In this document: piece after piece, positions 17,419 through 26,799 of the stretch
How the letters are laid out: each line of letters opens with the position of its first letter
Numbering within the stretch: position 1 is the first letter of the stretch
NCBI RefSeq assembly: GCF_009791395.1
Contig: NZ_WSZK01000014.1
Span: 37,878 to 101,877, forward strand
Source of the DNA: Halomarina oriensis
GTDB taxonomy: Archaea; Halobacteriota; Halobacteria; Halobacteriales; Haloarculaceae
Direction of reading: 5' to 3'
DNA length: 64,000 bases
Program-made: the position numbers and the translations under genes
The notes under the pieces: generated by a model
Told to the model about the DNA's origin: nothing
The model's database searches: none
Seen by the model: the letters and a program-made list of their open reading frames with translations, nothing else

Positions 17419-19017
17419 TCACGTCGAAAACGGTTCCGGTCCGTGGCCGGTCGTGCGGTTCAGAACCGTCGCCGGAGCTTCACGACGGCCGAGAGTGCGG
17501 TCGTGTACCACTCGCCGGGGAGCCACGACGGGGGGGGCGATGGGGCCGAGACGCGAGACGGCGACGGTCTGGGCGTCGGTGAACTTCCGGACACCTTCGG
17601 GGCCGTGACGACGGCCCAGTCCGGACTGCTTCCTCCCGCCCATCGGGGCATCGGTCGCTCCGAGCGTTGCGATGTACGGGTCGTTGACGCTGACCGTGCC
17701 GGCCTCGATCTGCTCGGCCACCCGCCGCCCGCGCTCGTGGTTCCGCGTGAAGACGCAGGCGTTGAGGCCGTACTCCGTATCGTTGGCTCGCTCGATGGCT
17801 TCGCGCTCGGAGCCGACGGGATAGACGGCGACGACCGGCCCGAACGTCTCCTCGCGGAAGCAGTCCATCCCGTCGGTCACGTCGGTCAGGACGGTCGGCT
17901 CGAACACATACGGGCCGACGTCGGGGCGGTGCTCGCCGCCGGTCTGGACGGTCGCGCCCTGCTCGCGAGCGTCCTCGACGTGCGCCCGCACACGGTCGAG
18001 CTGTTCGGCCGAGGCGAGCGACCCGACGTCCGTATCGAGGTCCGCGTCGGTGCCGAGCACGAGCGCCTCGGTGGCGACGACGAGTCGCTCGACGAACTCG
18101 TCGTACAGCGAGTCGTGAACGTAGATGCGCTCGGGGGCGACACAGAGCTGGCCGGCGTTGGCGAAACAGCCGGCGAGCGCTCCCGTCACCGCCACGCCGA
18201 GGTCGGCATCGTCGAGGACGAGCATCGGGTTCTTCCCGCCGAGTTCGAGCGAACACGGGACGAGGTTCCGACCGGCCTGCTCGGCGACGACTCTCCCCGT
18301 CTCGTGGCCGCCGGTGAAGCCCACGTAGTCGCTGCCGGCGACGAGCGGTTCTCCGACGGTCGACCCCTCGCCGGTGACGACCTGGCAGACGTCGGCCGGG
18401 AGGCCCGCCTCGTGGAGCAGTTCGACGACCCGCAGCGCGACGAACGGCGTGTGCTCGTCGGGTTTCAGGACGACGCTGTTGCCCGCCAGCAGCGCGGGGA
18501 TGGCGTCCGACACCGAGAGCGTCAGCGGGTAGTTCCACGGCGAGACGATGCCGACGACGCCCCGCGGGTGGTAGTTCACCTGCGTCGGCGAGAGCAGGCC
18601 GAGCGCCCCCTCCCGACGCTCGGCGGCGAGCATCGACTCGGCGTCGCCGTAGTACTCGCAGTGGGAGACGACGTCGAGCAGTTCCTCGACGCCGGTACGA
18701 CGGGCCTTTCCGCCTTCGAGTTGGAGCAGGTCGAGCAGTTCCTCGCGGTGGTCCCAGACGAGGCCGCCGAACCGTTCGACGATGGCGGCCCGTTCCTCGA
18801 ACGACCGGTCGTTCCACTCTCGCTGTGCGACCCGTGCGCGACGGAGGGCGAGGTCCACGTCGTCGGGGGTACACGCCGGGACGGTCCCGAGCGGTTCGGC
18901 GGTGAACGGTGCTTCGACGACGAGGCTGTCCCGCTCGCCGTCGTCGGTGGTGACGAGCGTCGTGAGACGGTCGAGTTCGGTCGACGTACCACGAAGGGTG
19001 CTGTCGAGGTCGGCCAT
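17419..19017 (-). CDS. NAD(P)-dependent aldehyde dehydrogenase
   Basis: This 532-residue soluble enzyme oxidises an aldehyde to its acid. The catalytic glutamate lies in CSLELGGKNPMLVLDD and the nucleophilic cysteine in GCFANAGQLCVAPERI. The cofactor-binding SPWNYPL and FTGGHETG elements are intact. The sequence is nearest to succinate-semialdehyde/aromatic aldehyde dehydrogenases, but the substrate is not readable. The C-terminal ~40 residues beyond the fold are basic and variable. The ATG at 19017 was preferred over GTG 19023. ACAAATAAGC (read leftward, 19073-19064) is a likely promoter box giving a short leader. Confidence 0.9.
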   Translation of the reverse strand: MADLDSTLRGTSTELDRLTTLVTTDDGERDSLVVEAPFTAEPLGTVPACTPDDVDLALRRARVAQREWNDRSFEERAAIVERFGGLVWDHREELLDLLQLEGGKARRTGVEELLDVVSHCEYYGDAESMLAAERREGALGLLSPTQVNYHPRGVVGIVSPWNYPLTLSVSDAIPALLAGNSVVLKPDEHTPFVALRVVELLHEAGLPADVCQVVTGEGSTVGEPLVAGSDYVGFTGGHETGRVVAEQAGRNLVPCSLELGGKNPMLVLDDADLGVAVTGALAGCFANAGQLCVAPERIYVHDSLYDEFVERLVVATEALVLGTDADLDTDVGSLASAEQLDRVRAHVEDAREQGATVQTGGEHRPDVGPYVFEPTVLTDVTDGMDCFREETFGPVVAVYPVGSEREAIERANDTEYGLNACVFTRNHERGRRVAEQIEAGTVSVNDPYIATLGATDAPMGGRKQSGLGRRHGPEGVRKFTDAQTVAVSRLGPIAPPVVAPRRVVHDRTLGRREAPATVLNRTTGHGPEPFST

Positions 19018-19190
19018 GCACACAGTGGGGCCGCGACCCGCATACCGTTGCCGCCGGAGGGATGCTTATTTGTCGCTGGACAGTCATTGGGAGACCAGTG
19101 TCGAGCGACGACGCGTCGGTCGGGAGGCAGTGACGACGTCCCGCTCGGTGGGGCTCTCGCCGACCGCCCCGTCGACTCCCCTCCACCCTC

Positions 19191-19805
19191 ATGACCCTTC
19201 ACGACCTCTCACACCCCATCGAACCGGGCATGCCGACGTATCCGGGTGACCCGGTCGTCGAGACGTATCCGAACGCGACCCACGAAGAGGAGGGGTTCAG
19301 CCTCACCGCGTTCGGCCTCAGCACCCACTCCGGGACGCACGTCGACGCCCCGGTCCACGTCGAACCGGACGGGAAGTCCCTCGACGCGTTCCCCGTCGAA
19401 CGGTTCCGCTACGACGCCCGACTCGTCCGCTGTGACGTCGAGTCCGAGGAGGCGATCGGTCCCGACGCGCTCCCGCCGCGAGACGACGCCGAACTCTACG
19501 TCTTCGACACCGGGTGGAGCCAACACTGGGGCGACATCTCCTACTTCGAACACCCGTATCTCTCCCCGGAGTGTGCGAGCGTCTGCGCCGACCGTGGTGT
19601 CGACGTCGCCGTCGACGGCCCCAGCGTCGACCCGGTGGGTGGCGACCTGATGGCCCACCACGAACTGTTCCGCGAGGACTGCCTCGTCATCGAGAACGTC
19701 CGTGGCCTCGCCGAACTGCCCGACCGGTTCACGGTCCACGCCTACCCGCTCCCGCTCGGCGACGCCGACGGTGCGCCCGCCCGCGTCGTCGCCGAAGTCG
19801 AGTGA
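19191..19805 (+). CDS. Cyclase-family metal-dependent hydrolase (kynurenine formamidase-like)
   Basis: This 204-residue protein has the family signature STHSGTHVDAPVHV, in which the histidines and aspartate bind zinc or manganese. A second conserved block is LYVFDTGWSQHWGDISYF, and a final one is DPVGGDLMAHHELF. Relatives hydrolyse N-formylkynurenine or act in other amide or lactone hydrolysis. The substrate is unassigned because no kynurenine pathway genes lie nearby. It is convergent with the SnoaL-like gene 18 nt away. Confidence 0.85.
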   Translation: MTLHDLSHPIEPGMPTYPGDPVVETYPNATHEEEGFSLTAFGLSTHSGTHVDAPVHVEPDGKSLDAFPVERFRYDARLVRCDVESEEAIGPDALPPRDDAELYVFDTGWSQHWGDISYFEHPYLSPECASVCADRGVDVAVDGPSVDPVGGDLMAHHELFREDCLVIENVRGLAELPDRFTVHAYPLPLGDADGAPARVVAEVE

Positions 19806-19823
19806 GTCGCCAGTCGCCAGCGC

Positions 19824-20267
19824 TCAGACCTGCAGTGGCAACTCGACGTCGAGCTGTCGGAGCAGTTCGCCCATCTCGACCATCGACACCGCCTCCACTA
19901 TCTCCCCGTCGCGCACCCGTCGCTGGTGGAACATGTCGACGCTGATGCGGTTGCCGGTCGGGTCGATGCCCCGGAACTCGCCCTCGTGAGTGCCGTACAG
20001 CGTGACGTGGGCGACGACGGTGTCGTCCTCTATCACCTCGCTGTTGATGTCGACGTTGAGGTCGGGGAACGCCTCGTGCCACTCCCCGAACAGCGCTCTG
20101 ATGTCCCGCCGACTGGCGATCGGTTCGTCCGACCCCGTCCGGCGGATACCGACTCGGACGCCGTCGGCGTAGAGTTCGTCGACCACGTCGACGTTCCCAC
20201 GCTCGAACAGTTCGGTAATCTCGTAGCGAACCAGCTCCTTGACGGTGAAATCCTCTATCTGTGGCAT
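19824..20267 (-). CDS. SnoaL-like / ester cyclase family protein
   Basis: This 147-residue protein has the NTF2-like alpha+beta fold of SnoaL polyketide cyclases. Recognisable segments are NVDVVDELYADGVRVGIR, FGEWHEAFPDLNVDIN, and TGNRISVDMFHQRRVRDGEI. The family includes cyclases, isomerases and many non-catalytic relatives, so activity is not assigned. The internal ATG at 20267 begins MPQIEDFTV; upstream in-frame codons look like non-coding sequence. It is divergent from the XPD-like helicase. Confidence 0.72.
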   Translation of the reverse strand: MPQIEDFTVKELVRYEITELFERGNVDVVDELYADGVRVGIRRTGSDEPIASRRDIRALFGEWHEAFPDLNVDINSEVIEDDTVVAHVTLYGTHEGEFRGIDPTGNRISVDMFHQRRVRDGEIVEAVSMVEMGELLRQLDVELPLQV

Positions 20268-20389
20268 TGGCAGGTCCTCCCGACAGCCTGTCCTTGGGCC
20301 GGGGACGAAATAGCTCCTCGGGCGGTCGCGGGCGACGGCCACCGCCCCGGTTCCGACGCTTTATCACCGAGGAGGGGCCACTCCCCGAC

Positions 20390-22960
20390 GTGACCGACTC
20401 CCCCCGAACCGTCGCCCGTGACTCGCTCGACGCGAGGTGGGCCGACTGGTTCCCGTTCGACCCGTATCCTCAGCAAGCGGACGGTGTCGAGCGTGCGCTG
20501 GACGCGATGCGCGACGGGGGCTTTCTCGCACTCGAAGGGGCCTGTGGCACCGGCAAGACGCTCATCGCGCTGGCCGCGGGCCTCCAGGCTATCGAGGAGG
20601 ACGTCGGCGAACGGGTGTTCGCCGTCACGCCCGTCAAACAGCAACTCAAGCAGTTCCTCGCCGAGGTCCGGGCCATCAACGCCGGGCGCTCCGGCGAGGA
20701 CGCCGCCCCCGTCGACGGCCTCGTCGTCGTCGGCAAACGCGACCTGCTCCCCTACGCCCGGACCGACGCACTGCCCGGCGAGCAGGGGACCCACGACGCC
20801 GCGAGCGACCTCAGAGAGACGACGGTGAGTCTCGTCCACCGCGAGTCGACGCAGGCGCTCGACGTCTCGCCCGGCGCGCTCGACGGCCGCATCGACGTCT
20901 GTGCCGCGAGCGACTGCGACACGCTGTCGTACGCCGAGACGCGCTGTCCCGACCACCGCGAGGAACGCGACGAAGAGGCCCCGTGGTACGACCCCGTGCG
21001 CGCCGAGGCGCTCTGCTCGCTCGTCGAGTCGATGGGCGGCGACCCGCTGGAGACCGCCGGTGTGACCGCGCCGTACCCCGCCGAACCGCCCCACTCGCGG
21101 GACGTGCTGGACATCTACGAGGCCGAGGAACTGCCGGCGGGGGAGGCGGGCTACTTCGACCCCTTCTTCGCACGGTTCCTCGCCGACGAGGGCTGGCCCG
21201 GCGTCGACTTCTCGGCCGGCGAGCACAACGTGCTGGACCCCGAGGCGCTCGTGGCGGCCGCGGTCCGTCGCGGGACCTGCCCCCACGAGTGTCTCGCGGC
21301 GTTGATGCCCGAAGCCGACGTGCTCGTCGGCAACTACAACCACGCGTTCGACCCTATCACGCGCCAACTCACCGCCGAGAAGGCCGGCGTACTCGACGGC
21401 GACACCCTCCTCGTCGTCGACGAGGCCCACATGCTCGAAGAGCGCGTCCGTGACCTGCTCTCCGAGACCTGTTCGCTCCACGCGCTCCGGACCGCCCACC
21501 GCGATTTGGCGCTCGCTCGGGAGTACCTCTCGGGCAACGGTGGCGAACCGGGGGCGGACTCGGGTGCCCACCAGCGCCACGCTCGCCAGACGCTCGCGGA
21601 GTTCGACAGCGTCGACGAACGCGAGTTAGCGTTCACCCAGTCGGTGCTGGAGTGGGCGGCCGCCACCGTCGACGACGAGGTGAGCGCGTTCCTCGACGAG
21701 GAGTTCGGCGACTGGTCCCGGCAGTTCGCCGAAGGGTCGCTCCCCGAGGCCGACCACGAGATACCGCTCAGAGACCCCGAGTCGGTCGAGACCGACCGCT
21801 TCACCGACCGTGCGCTCTCGGAGTTCCCCGACGACGTCTGGACCCGCGTCCGCGACGCCTGCTACGTCGCCGGACAGGTCCACGAGAACGACGGGCAGAC
21901 CGAGCGGACGCCGACGGCCCCGACCGTCGGCCGGTTCGTCCACCAGTGGGGCATCCTCGACCACGGCACCTACTTCCGCGAACTCGAACTGGAGTACTCC
22001 GAGAAGGCCGTCACCGACACCACCCTCCCGGAGTGGGCGGGGGCGTTCAACGCCTCGCTCGTGCTGTTCAACTGCATCCCGCGGGACCCCCTCGCTCGCG
22101 TCCTCGACGACCTGGCGGGGGGCGTCCTGATGAGCGCGACGCTCGAACCGTTCGACGTCTTCGAGCGGGTCAGCGGCCTCGAACTGCTCGGCGAGGGGAG
22201 CGAGGCCGAAGAGCGCCAGCCGCGACGGGTCGAGGACGCCACCTACGGCCTCGGGTTCCCGCCCGAGAACCGCGCGTCGTGGGTGCTCGACCTCCCGGCG
22301 TTCACCTACCGGAATCGCGGCCCGCCGGTGACGGAGTACGAGGAGATGACCCGAACGCGACAGGGGTACGCCAGTGCGCTCGTCACCGCCGCCCGCTCGC
22401 ACGGCAACGTGCTGGTCTGCATGCCCTCCTACCGCGAGGCGGAGTGGGCGGTCGAGTACCTCCGCGAGCGCATCGAGAAACCGGTCCTCAGGGACCGCTC
22501 GACGGAGTCCTCGGAGACCGACGCGATGCTCGGCCGGTTCTTCCAGGACGACGACAGCCATCGGGTGCTCGTGACGAGCGCTCGCGGGACCGTCACCGAG
22601 GGCGTCGACTACCACGGCGAACGCCTGCACTGCGTCGTCGTGGTGGGCGTCCCCTACGCCAACACGTCCACGCCGAGGATGGGCGCGGTGATGAACGCCT
22701 ACGACCGCGAGTTCGAGCAGGGGAGCGGCTTCGACACCGCCGTGCAGGTGCCCGCCGTCCGGAAGTCCCGACAGGCGTTCGGGCGCGTGATTCGTGGCCC
22801 CGACGAGGTAGGGGTCCGCCTCCTGTTCGACCGCCGGTATCTCCGGGACGCGCCGCGGTCGGTCCACCACGTACTCGGCGAGACCGAACGCGAGGAGTTC
22901 AGCGCCGTCAGTCCCGACATGTTGGACCTGGCGCTCGAACAGTTCTGGACGAGCAGGTAG
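20390..22960 (+). CDS. XPD/Rad3-like ATP-dependent DNA helicase
   Basis: This 856-residue superfamily 2 helicase of the DEAD_2 class has Walker A EGACGTGKTLIAL near residue 50, DEAH box VVDEAHML, SATL motif LMSATLEPFD, and the motif VI region RKSRQAFGRVIRGPDE. Between motifs Ia and II, several cysteines are present (DVCAASDC, ETRCPDH, GTCPHECLAALM). The last block aligns with the XPD segment before the 'NYNH' strand, so a 4Fe-4S cluster is likely although its ligands are spread over ~150 residues. Expected polarity is 5'-3', with a role in repair or replication. The GTG start lies about 25-30 nt after GCTTTATCA, a leaderless arrangement. Confidence 0.88.
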   Translation: MTDSPRTVARDSLDARWADWFPFDPYPQQADGVERALDAMRDGGFLALEGACGTGKTLIALAAGLQAIEEDVGERVFAVTPVKQQLKQFLAEVRAINAGRSGEDAAPVDGLVVVGKRDLLPYARTDALPGEQGTHDAASDLRETTVSLVHRESTQALDVSPGALDGRIDVCAASDCDTLSYAETRCPDHREERDEEAPWYDPVRAEALCSLVESMGGDPLETAGVTAPYPAEPPHSRDVLDIYEAEELPAGEAGYFDPFFARFLADEGWPGVDFSAGEHNVLDPEALVAAAVRRGTCPHECLAALMPEADVLVGNYNHAFDPITRQLTAEKAGVLDGDTLLVVDEAHMLEERVRDLLSETCSLHALRTAHRDLALAREYLSGNGGEPGADSGAHQRHARQTLAEFDSVDERELAFTQSVLEWAAATVDDEVSAFLDEEFGDWSRQFAEGSLPEADHEIPLRDPESVETDRFTDRALSEFPDDVWTRVRDACYVAGQVHENDGQTERTPTAPTVGRFVHQWGILDHGTYFRELELEYSEKAVTDTTLPEWAGAFNASLVLFNCIPRDPLARVLDDLAGGVLMSATLEPFDVFERVSGLELLGEGSEAEERQPRRVEDATYGLGFPPENRASWVLDLPAFTYRNRGPPVTEYEEMTRTRQGYASALVTAARSHGNVLVCMPSYREAEWAVEYLRERIEKPVLRDRSTESSETDAMLGRFFQDDDSHRVLVTSARGTVTEGVDYHGERLHCVVVVGVPYANTSTPRMGAVMNAYDREFEQGSGFDTAVQVPAVRKSRQAFGRVIRGPDEVGVRLLFDRRYLRDAPRSVHHVLGETEREEFSAVSPDMLDLALEQFWTSR

Positions 22961-22981
22961 CGAGGAGCGCGACGAGACCGC

Positions 22982-23386
22982 TCAGTTCCCGTCCTCGAAC
23001 GACTCGATGGCCTCGCGCCACGACTCGGGGAGGGCCCGAGCGCCGCCGTCCTCGCCGATGGCGACGATGACGCAGGTCGCCTCCGCCGCCACCGCGCCGT
23101 CGGCCACGATGCGCTGGTCCATCGTCAGACTCGACCCGCCCAACTCGACGATGCTCGTCCCGACGCTCACCTCGCGGTCCTCCATCTCGACGGGTGCACG
23201 GTAGTCGATTTCGAGGCGAGCGATGACCATCTCGCCACCGCCGATGTCCAGGTCGGCGACGGCCTCGAAGTACTCCGAGCGGGCCTGTTCGAGGTACGAC
23301 GCGTAGACGGCGTTGTTGACGTGCGAGAGCGTGTCGAGGTCACGATACCGGACCTGGATGCCCGTCTCGTGTGCGAAGTCGTCCAT
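22982..23386 (-). CDS. Acyl-CoA thioesterase (4HBT hot-dog fold)
   Basis: This 134-residue protein has the hot-dog thioesterase signature VRYRDLDTLSHVNNAVYA. In it the aspartate and the following HVNN residues mark the active site of 4-hydroxybenzoyl-CoA-type thioesterases. The helix YLEQARSEYFEAV follows. It probably hydrolyses acyl-CoA esters in the cytoplasm; the acyl group is unknown. The ATG at 23386 was chosen over a longer frame carrying arginine-rich residues. Confidence 0.85.
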   Translation of the reverse strand: MDDFAHETGIQVRYRDLDTLSHVNNAVYASYLEQARSEYFEAVADLDIGGGEMVIARLEIDYRAPVEMEDREVSVGTSIVELGGSSLTMDQRIVADGAVAAEATCVIVAIGEDGGARALPESWREAIESFEDGN

Positions 23387-23499
23387 TCGCTCGGAGTGGT
23401 GCGGGCGACGGGCAAGGCGGTTGTGGTCTGCCGTCGACGACGGGTCTGACCGTCGTGTCGGCGGTCCTGCGTGTTCGAACCGAGAGAACACTCGTGCAG

Positions 23500-23510
23500 T
23501 ATTTTATACG
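23500..23510 (+). promoter_or_regulatory. TATA-type box for the ABC transporter operon
   Basis: TATTTTATACG is an unusually A/T-rich box in a GC-rich region. It lies about 21-31 nt before GTG 23531, the distance expected for a leaderless archaeal transcript. This decided the start of the ATPase gene over the earlier ATG at 23471. Confidence 0.65.
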
Positions 23511-23530
23511 TGGACACGCAGACTCCACTC

Positions 23531-24307
23531 GTGTCATCCCCGTTCGCTATCGAATCGACCGATCTCTCGAAACGCTACGGCAGCGAGGTGGCCGTCGAGC
23601 GTCTCGACCTCGCGGTCCGTCAGGGCTCCGTCTACGGCTTTCTGGGGCCGAACGGGGCCGGAAAGACGACGACCATCCGAATGCTGGCGACCCTCCTGCG
23701 ACCCTCCGGCGGCGAAGCGGCCATCGACGGCGTCCCCATCACCGACCGCGACACGGTGCGCGAGCGCATCGGCTACCTCCCCGAGACGCCGCCGCTGTAC
23801 CCCGAACTCACCGGGCGGGAGCAGTTGCAGTACGTCGCCGGTCTGCGTGACCTCCCGGACGACGAGGCGACCCGGCGCATCGACGACCTGCTCGCCCGGT
23901 TCGACCTCGACGAGGACGCCGACAAGCGCGTCTCGACGTACTCGAAGGGCATGAAGCAGAAGGCGGGCATCATCCAGGCCATCCTCCACCGGCCACGCGT
24001 GGTCTTCCTCGACGAACCGACCTCGGGGCTGGACCCACGGGCGGCCCGGACCGTCCGCGAGGTCATCTCGGACCTCGCCGCGGAGGAGACGACCGTCTTC
24101 CTCTCGACGCACATCCTCCCGGTCGTCGACGAACTCGCCGACACCGTCGGCGTGCTGTTCAACGGTGACCTCGTCGCGGAGGGACCGCCACAGAAGCTGA
24201 AACAGCGTGCGGAGACGGGCGACGAGCGGTCGCTGGAGGACGTGTTCCTCGAAGTGACACAGGAGGCCGACCTCCCGGAGCAGGCGGCACACACCGAGTC
24301 CCGATGA
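23531..24307 (+). CDS. ABC transporter ATP-binding protein
   Basis: This 258-residue cytoplasmic ATPase has Walker A GPNGAGKTTTI, Q-loop region YLPETPPLYPEL, signature STYSKGMKQKAG, Walker B VVFLDEPTSGLDP, and the switch histidine FLSTHILP. The signature is SKGMKQ rather than LSGGQ, as in many CcmA/Nod-type exporters of this group. The GTG start is supported by the promoter box. The stop overlaps the permease start by ATGA, so the two genes are translationally coupled. The cargo is unknown. Confidence 0.92.
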   Translation: MSSPFAIESTDLSKRYGSEVAVERLDLAVRQGSVYGFLGPNGAGKTTTIRMLATLLRPSGGEAAIDGVPITDRDTVRERIGYLPETPPLYPELTGREQLQYVAGLRDLPDDEATRRIDDLLARFDLDEDADKRVSTYSKGMKQKAGIIQAILHRPRVVFLDEPTSGLDPRAARTVREVISDLAAEETTVFLSTHILPVVDELADTVGVLFNGDLVAEGPPQKLKQRAETGDERSLEDVFLEVTQEADLPEQAAHTESR

Positions 24308-25899
24308 GCGTCGGGCACGCGGTCCTCGTCGCACGGATGGAGTTGACCCACCGGGTCCGCAAGACGACCGACCGGCCGACCCAGATCGTCGCGCTGGCCG
24401 TCGCCGCCCTGTTCGGCGCGATTCCACTGCTCGGAAGCATCGCGGTCGCGTTCGTCGTCGGTCAGGGCATCGCCAGCGGGACCATCACCGACCCCATCTC
24501 GACGGCCCGCCTCGCGGCCGCCGTGGTCCCGCTGTTCGTCACGCTCGTCGTCACCCTGCGCGTCGTCCAGACGTCGGGGTCGTTGACCATCGCCGACGGG
24601 TTGCTCACGACCGTCTCTCACCGTGAGGCCGTCGGTGGCATCCTCCTCTCGGAACTGGCCATCGTCGCCGTCCTCGTCGGTGTCCCGTCGGTGGGCGTCC
24701 CCGTCGCGTTCGCCGTCGGGTCCGGCCAGCCTGCCGCGTTCCCGCTGGTGTTCGTGGCGCTCGTCGTCCTCTCGGTGCTCGGCACGCTGCTCGGGTTCGT
24801 CGTCGGACTCGGTCTCCGGAACCTCGTCGCCCGGTCGGAGTTCCTCGCCCGCTACAAGACGGCCATCGGCATCCTGCTGTTCTTGCTCTACTTCGTCGGC
24901 ATCAGCAGCCAACAGGCGGGGTCGGCCATCTTCCCGGTCGTCGACGCACTCGGGTCGTCGCCGCTCGGCTGGTTCGCCGACCTCGCGCTGTTCGGCCAGG
25001 GCGTCGGTGCCGACCCGCTGTCGGCGCTCGGTGCGGTCGTCGTGGGCGTCGTCGCACTCCCCGTCCTCGGTTGGCTGGCGAGTTGGCTGGCCGCGTTGCT
25101 GTGGTACACCTCGCCCGTCCAGCCCGAGGAGGAGGAGCGCGAACCGTCACAGATGGGGTCGCTCGCGGGGGTCTCCCGACCGATGGCGCGTATCGCTCGC
25201 AAGTCGTGGATTCGTGCCCGCCGCGGTCCGATCCGACTCGTCTACGTCGTCTACCCGCTGTTCCTCCTGTTCCCGTTCGTCCAGGGGGCGGTCGTCTCGG
25301 GCGAGGTTCCGACCGCACTCCCGCCGCTGCTGGCGTTCTACGGTGCCTGGGCGGCGGGCGCGGCGTTCTCGCTCAACCCCATCGGCGACGAGGGCCCGGT
25401 GTTGCCCGTCACCCTGACGACACCCGTCGCCGGGTCGACGTTCGTCGGCGGACTCTGTCTCGCCGGCGTCGCCATCGGCGTCCCCATCACGCTCGTCCTC
25501 GCCGTCGTCACCGGGGTGCTCTCCGGCCTCGGGACGCTCGCGCTGGCGAGCGTCGCGTTGACCGCCGTCGTCCTCCCCGTCGCCGCGACGGGCATCGCCG
25601 TCGGCGCGGGCGTCCTGTTCCCGCGTATGGAGTCGGTGGAGGTGTTCCGCGGTGTCGAGACGACGGCCCCGAGTCTCTTCGCGTTCGCGCTCTACTCGCT
25701 CGTCCTCTCCATCTCGGGCGTCCCGGTCTCACTCGTCAGCACCCCGTTGACCCGTGGTATCGTCGTCGACGCGACGAACTACGGCGAGAGTGTGGTCGTC
25801 GCCGGCGGACTGGTGGCGACGGTAGTGCTCGCCGGTCTCGCGGCGACCGTGGGGTACGTCTTCGCCGTCCGGTCGTTCGACGACTACTACCTGGGGTGA
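24304..25899 (+). CDS. ABC transporter permease
   Basis: This 531-residue integral membrane protein has roughly twelve to fourteen hydrophobic helices in two halves. A polar linker (VQPEEEEREPSQMGSLAG) sits near residue 275. The first ATG overlaps the last codon of the ATPase gene. It has no solute-binding motif and no cognate binding protein gene nearby, which favours an export role. Substrate unknown. Confidence 0.82.
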   Translation: MSVGHAVLVARMELTHRVRKTTDRPTQIVALAVAALFGAIPLLGSIAVAFVVGQGIASGTITDPISTARLAAAVVPLFVTLVVTLRVVQTSGSLTIADGLLTTVSHREAVGGILLSELAIVAVLVGVPSVGVPVAFAVGSGQPAAFPLVFVALVVLSVLGTLLGFVVGLGLRNLVARSEFLARYKTAIGILLFLLYFVGISSQQAGSAIFPVVDALGSSPLGWFADLALFGQGVGADPLSALGAVVVGVVALPVLGWLASWLAALLWYTSPVQPEEEEREPSQMGSLAGVSRPMARIARKSWIRARRGPIRLVYVVYPLFLLFPFVQGAVVSGEVPTALPPLLAFYGAWAAGAAFSLNPIGDEGPVLPVTLTTPVAGSTFVGGLCLAGVAIGVPITLVLAVVTGVLSGLGTLALASVALTAVVLPVAATGIAVGAGVLFPRMESVEVFRGVETTAPSLFAFALYSLVLSISGVPVSLVSTPLTRGIVVDATNYGESVVVAGGLVATVVLAGLAATVGYVFAVRSFDDYYLG

Positions 25900-25903
25900 G
25901 GGC

Positions 25904-26068
25904 TCACCAGTAGTTCCGGTAGTAGTACGCGAAGCCCACGACGACCAGCCCGGTGAACAGGAACAGTCCGGCGGTCGGTGCGCTGAAGAAGGCGACCAGC
26001 GCCAGCAGGAACGTCCCGACCGCTCCCCACCCGAGAATCCAGTACGCAGCGGCCCTCTCGACGGTCAT
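25904..26068 (-). CDS. Small membrane protein, function unknown
   Basis: This 54-residue protein has two hydrophobic helices (about 8-28 and 32-47) and the aromatic tail FAYYYRNYW. The ATG at 26068 starts MTVERAAAYWILGW. It is convergent with the ABC permease at a 4-nt distance. No motif indicates function. Confidence 0.6.
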   Translation of the reverse strand: MTVERAAAYWILGWGAVGTFLLALVAFFSAPTAGLFLFTGLVVVGFAYYYRNYW

Positions 26069-26138
26069 CGTACGACGAACCGAGCCCGGAAAGAAAGCTG
26101 TTTCGACGGGTTCGCCCGCGGCTACGTCCGACTCGCTC

Positions 26139-26699
26139 TCAGACGACGCGCTCGACGAACCCGTCCCACGAGTCCACGACGAGCGCACCCTCACACGCCG
26201 TCGGGTCGCTGTACGGTTGGCGGAACAGCGCGCCCGCCTTCCCGGCCGCCAGTGCGTTCCCGACGTTGCGATGGTAGTCGTCGACGAGTGCGTGGCCCTC
26301 CAGGTCGCCTTTGTTGCGGGGGACGTCGTGTTCGTAGCCGTCGTAGGGGATGTCGTGGTCGTCCAGCCACTCGCGGGTCACGTCGTGGGTGTCGGCGGGG
26401 CGGTGGGTGGCGATGTGGACCTCGTAGCCCGCGTCACGGAGGCGCTCCATCCCGCGGGCCGCGCCGGGGAGCGGGTCCATCCCGAGCAGGAACCACTCGG
26501 TCCGGTCGGCCATCGCGGCGTCGATGAGTTCGCCGACGTGCTGGTCGACGGCCGGGACGTGGTACTGCCACTCGTCGACGGCGGCGGGGTCGAGCGTCAC
26601 GCCGTGTTCGGCGTCGACGTACTCGACGAGTCGCGGCATGTTGTCACAGAGCGTCCCGTCGACGTCGACGAGGATACGCGCTCCGTCGGGGAGGTTCAT
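26139..26699 (-). CDS. HAD-superfamily nucleotidase (NT5C-like)
   Basis: This 186-residue phosphohydrolase has motif I ILVDVDGTLCDNM with both aspartates, motif II threonine in HIATHRP, and the C-terminal acidic motif ALVDDYHRNV. The layout and length resemble 5'(3')-deoxyribonucleotidases (NT5C family), which dephosphorylate nucleoside monophosphates in the cytoplasm. The ATG at 26699 precedes the first beta strand, and the longer upstream frame is shadow sequence. The exact substrate is not assigned. Confidence 0.75.
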   Translation of the reverse strand: MNLPDGARILVDVDGTLCDNMPRLVEYVDAEHGVTLDPAAVDEWQYHVPAVDQHVGELIDAAMADRTEWFLLGMDPLPGAARGMERLRDAGYEVHIATHRPADTHDVTREWLDDHDIPYDGYEHDVPRNKGDLEGHALVDDYHRNVGNALAAGKAGALFRQPYSDPTACEGALVVDSWDGFVERVV

Positions 26700-26799
26700 G
26701 CCCGAAGGCAGGCCGTGGCGAAAAAGTACTCGTCGGTGTCCGTCCGTGGCGTGGACGGTGCCCGTCGTGTCACAGCGCCCCGTCGCGGCGGCCGCACGT

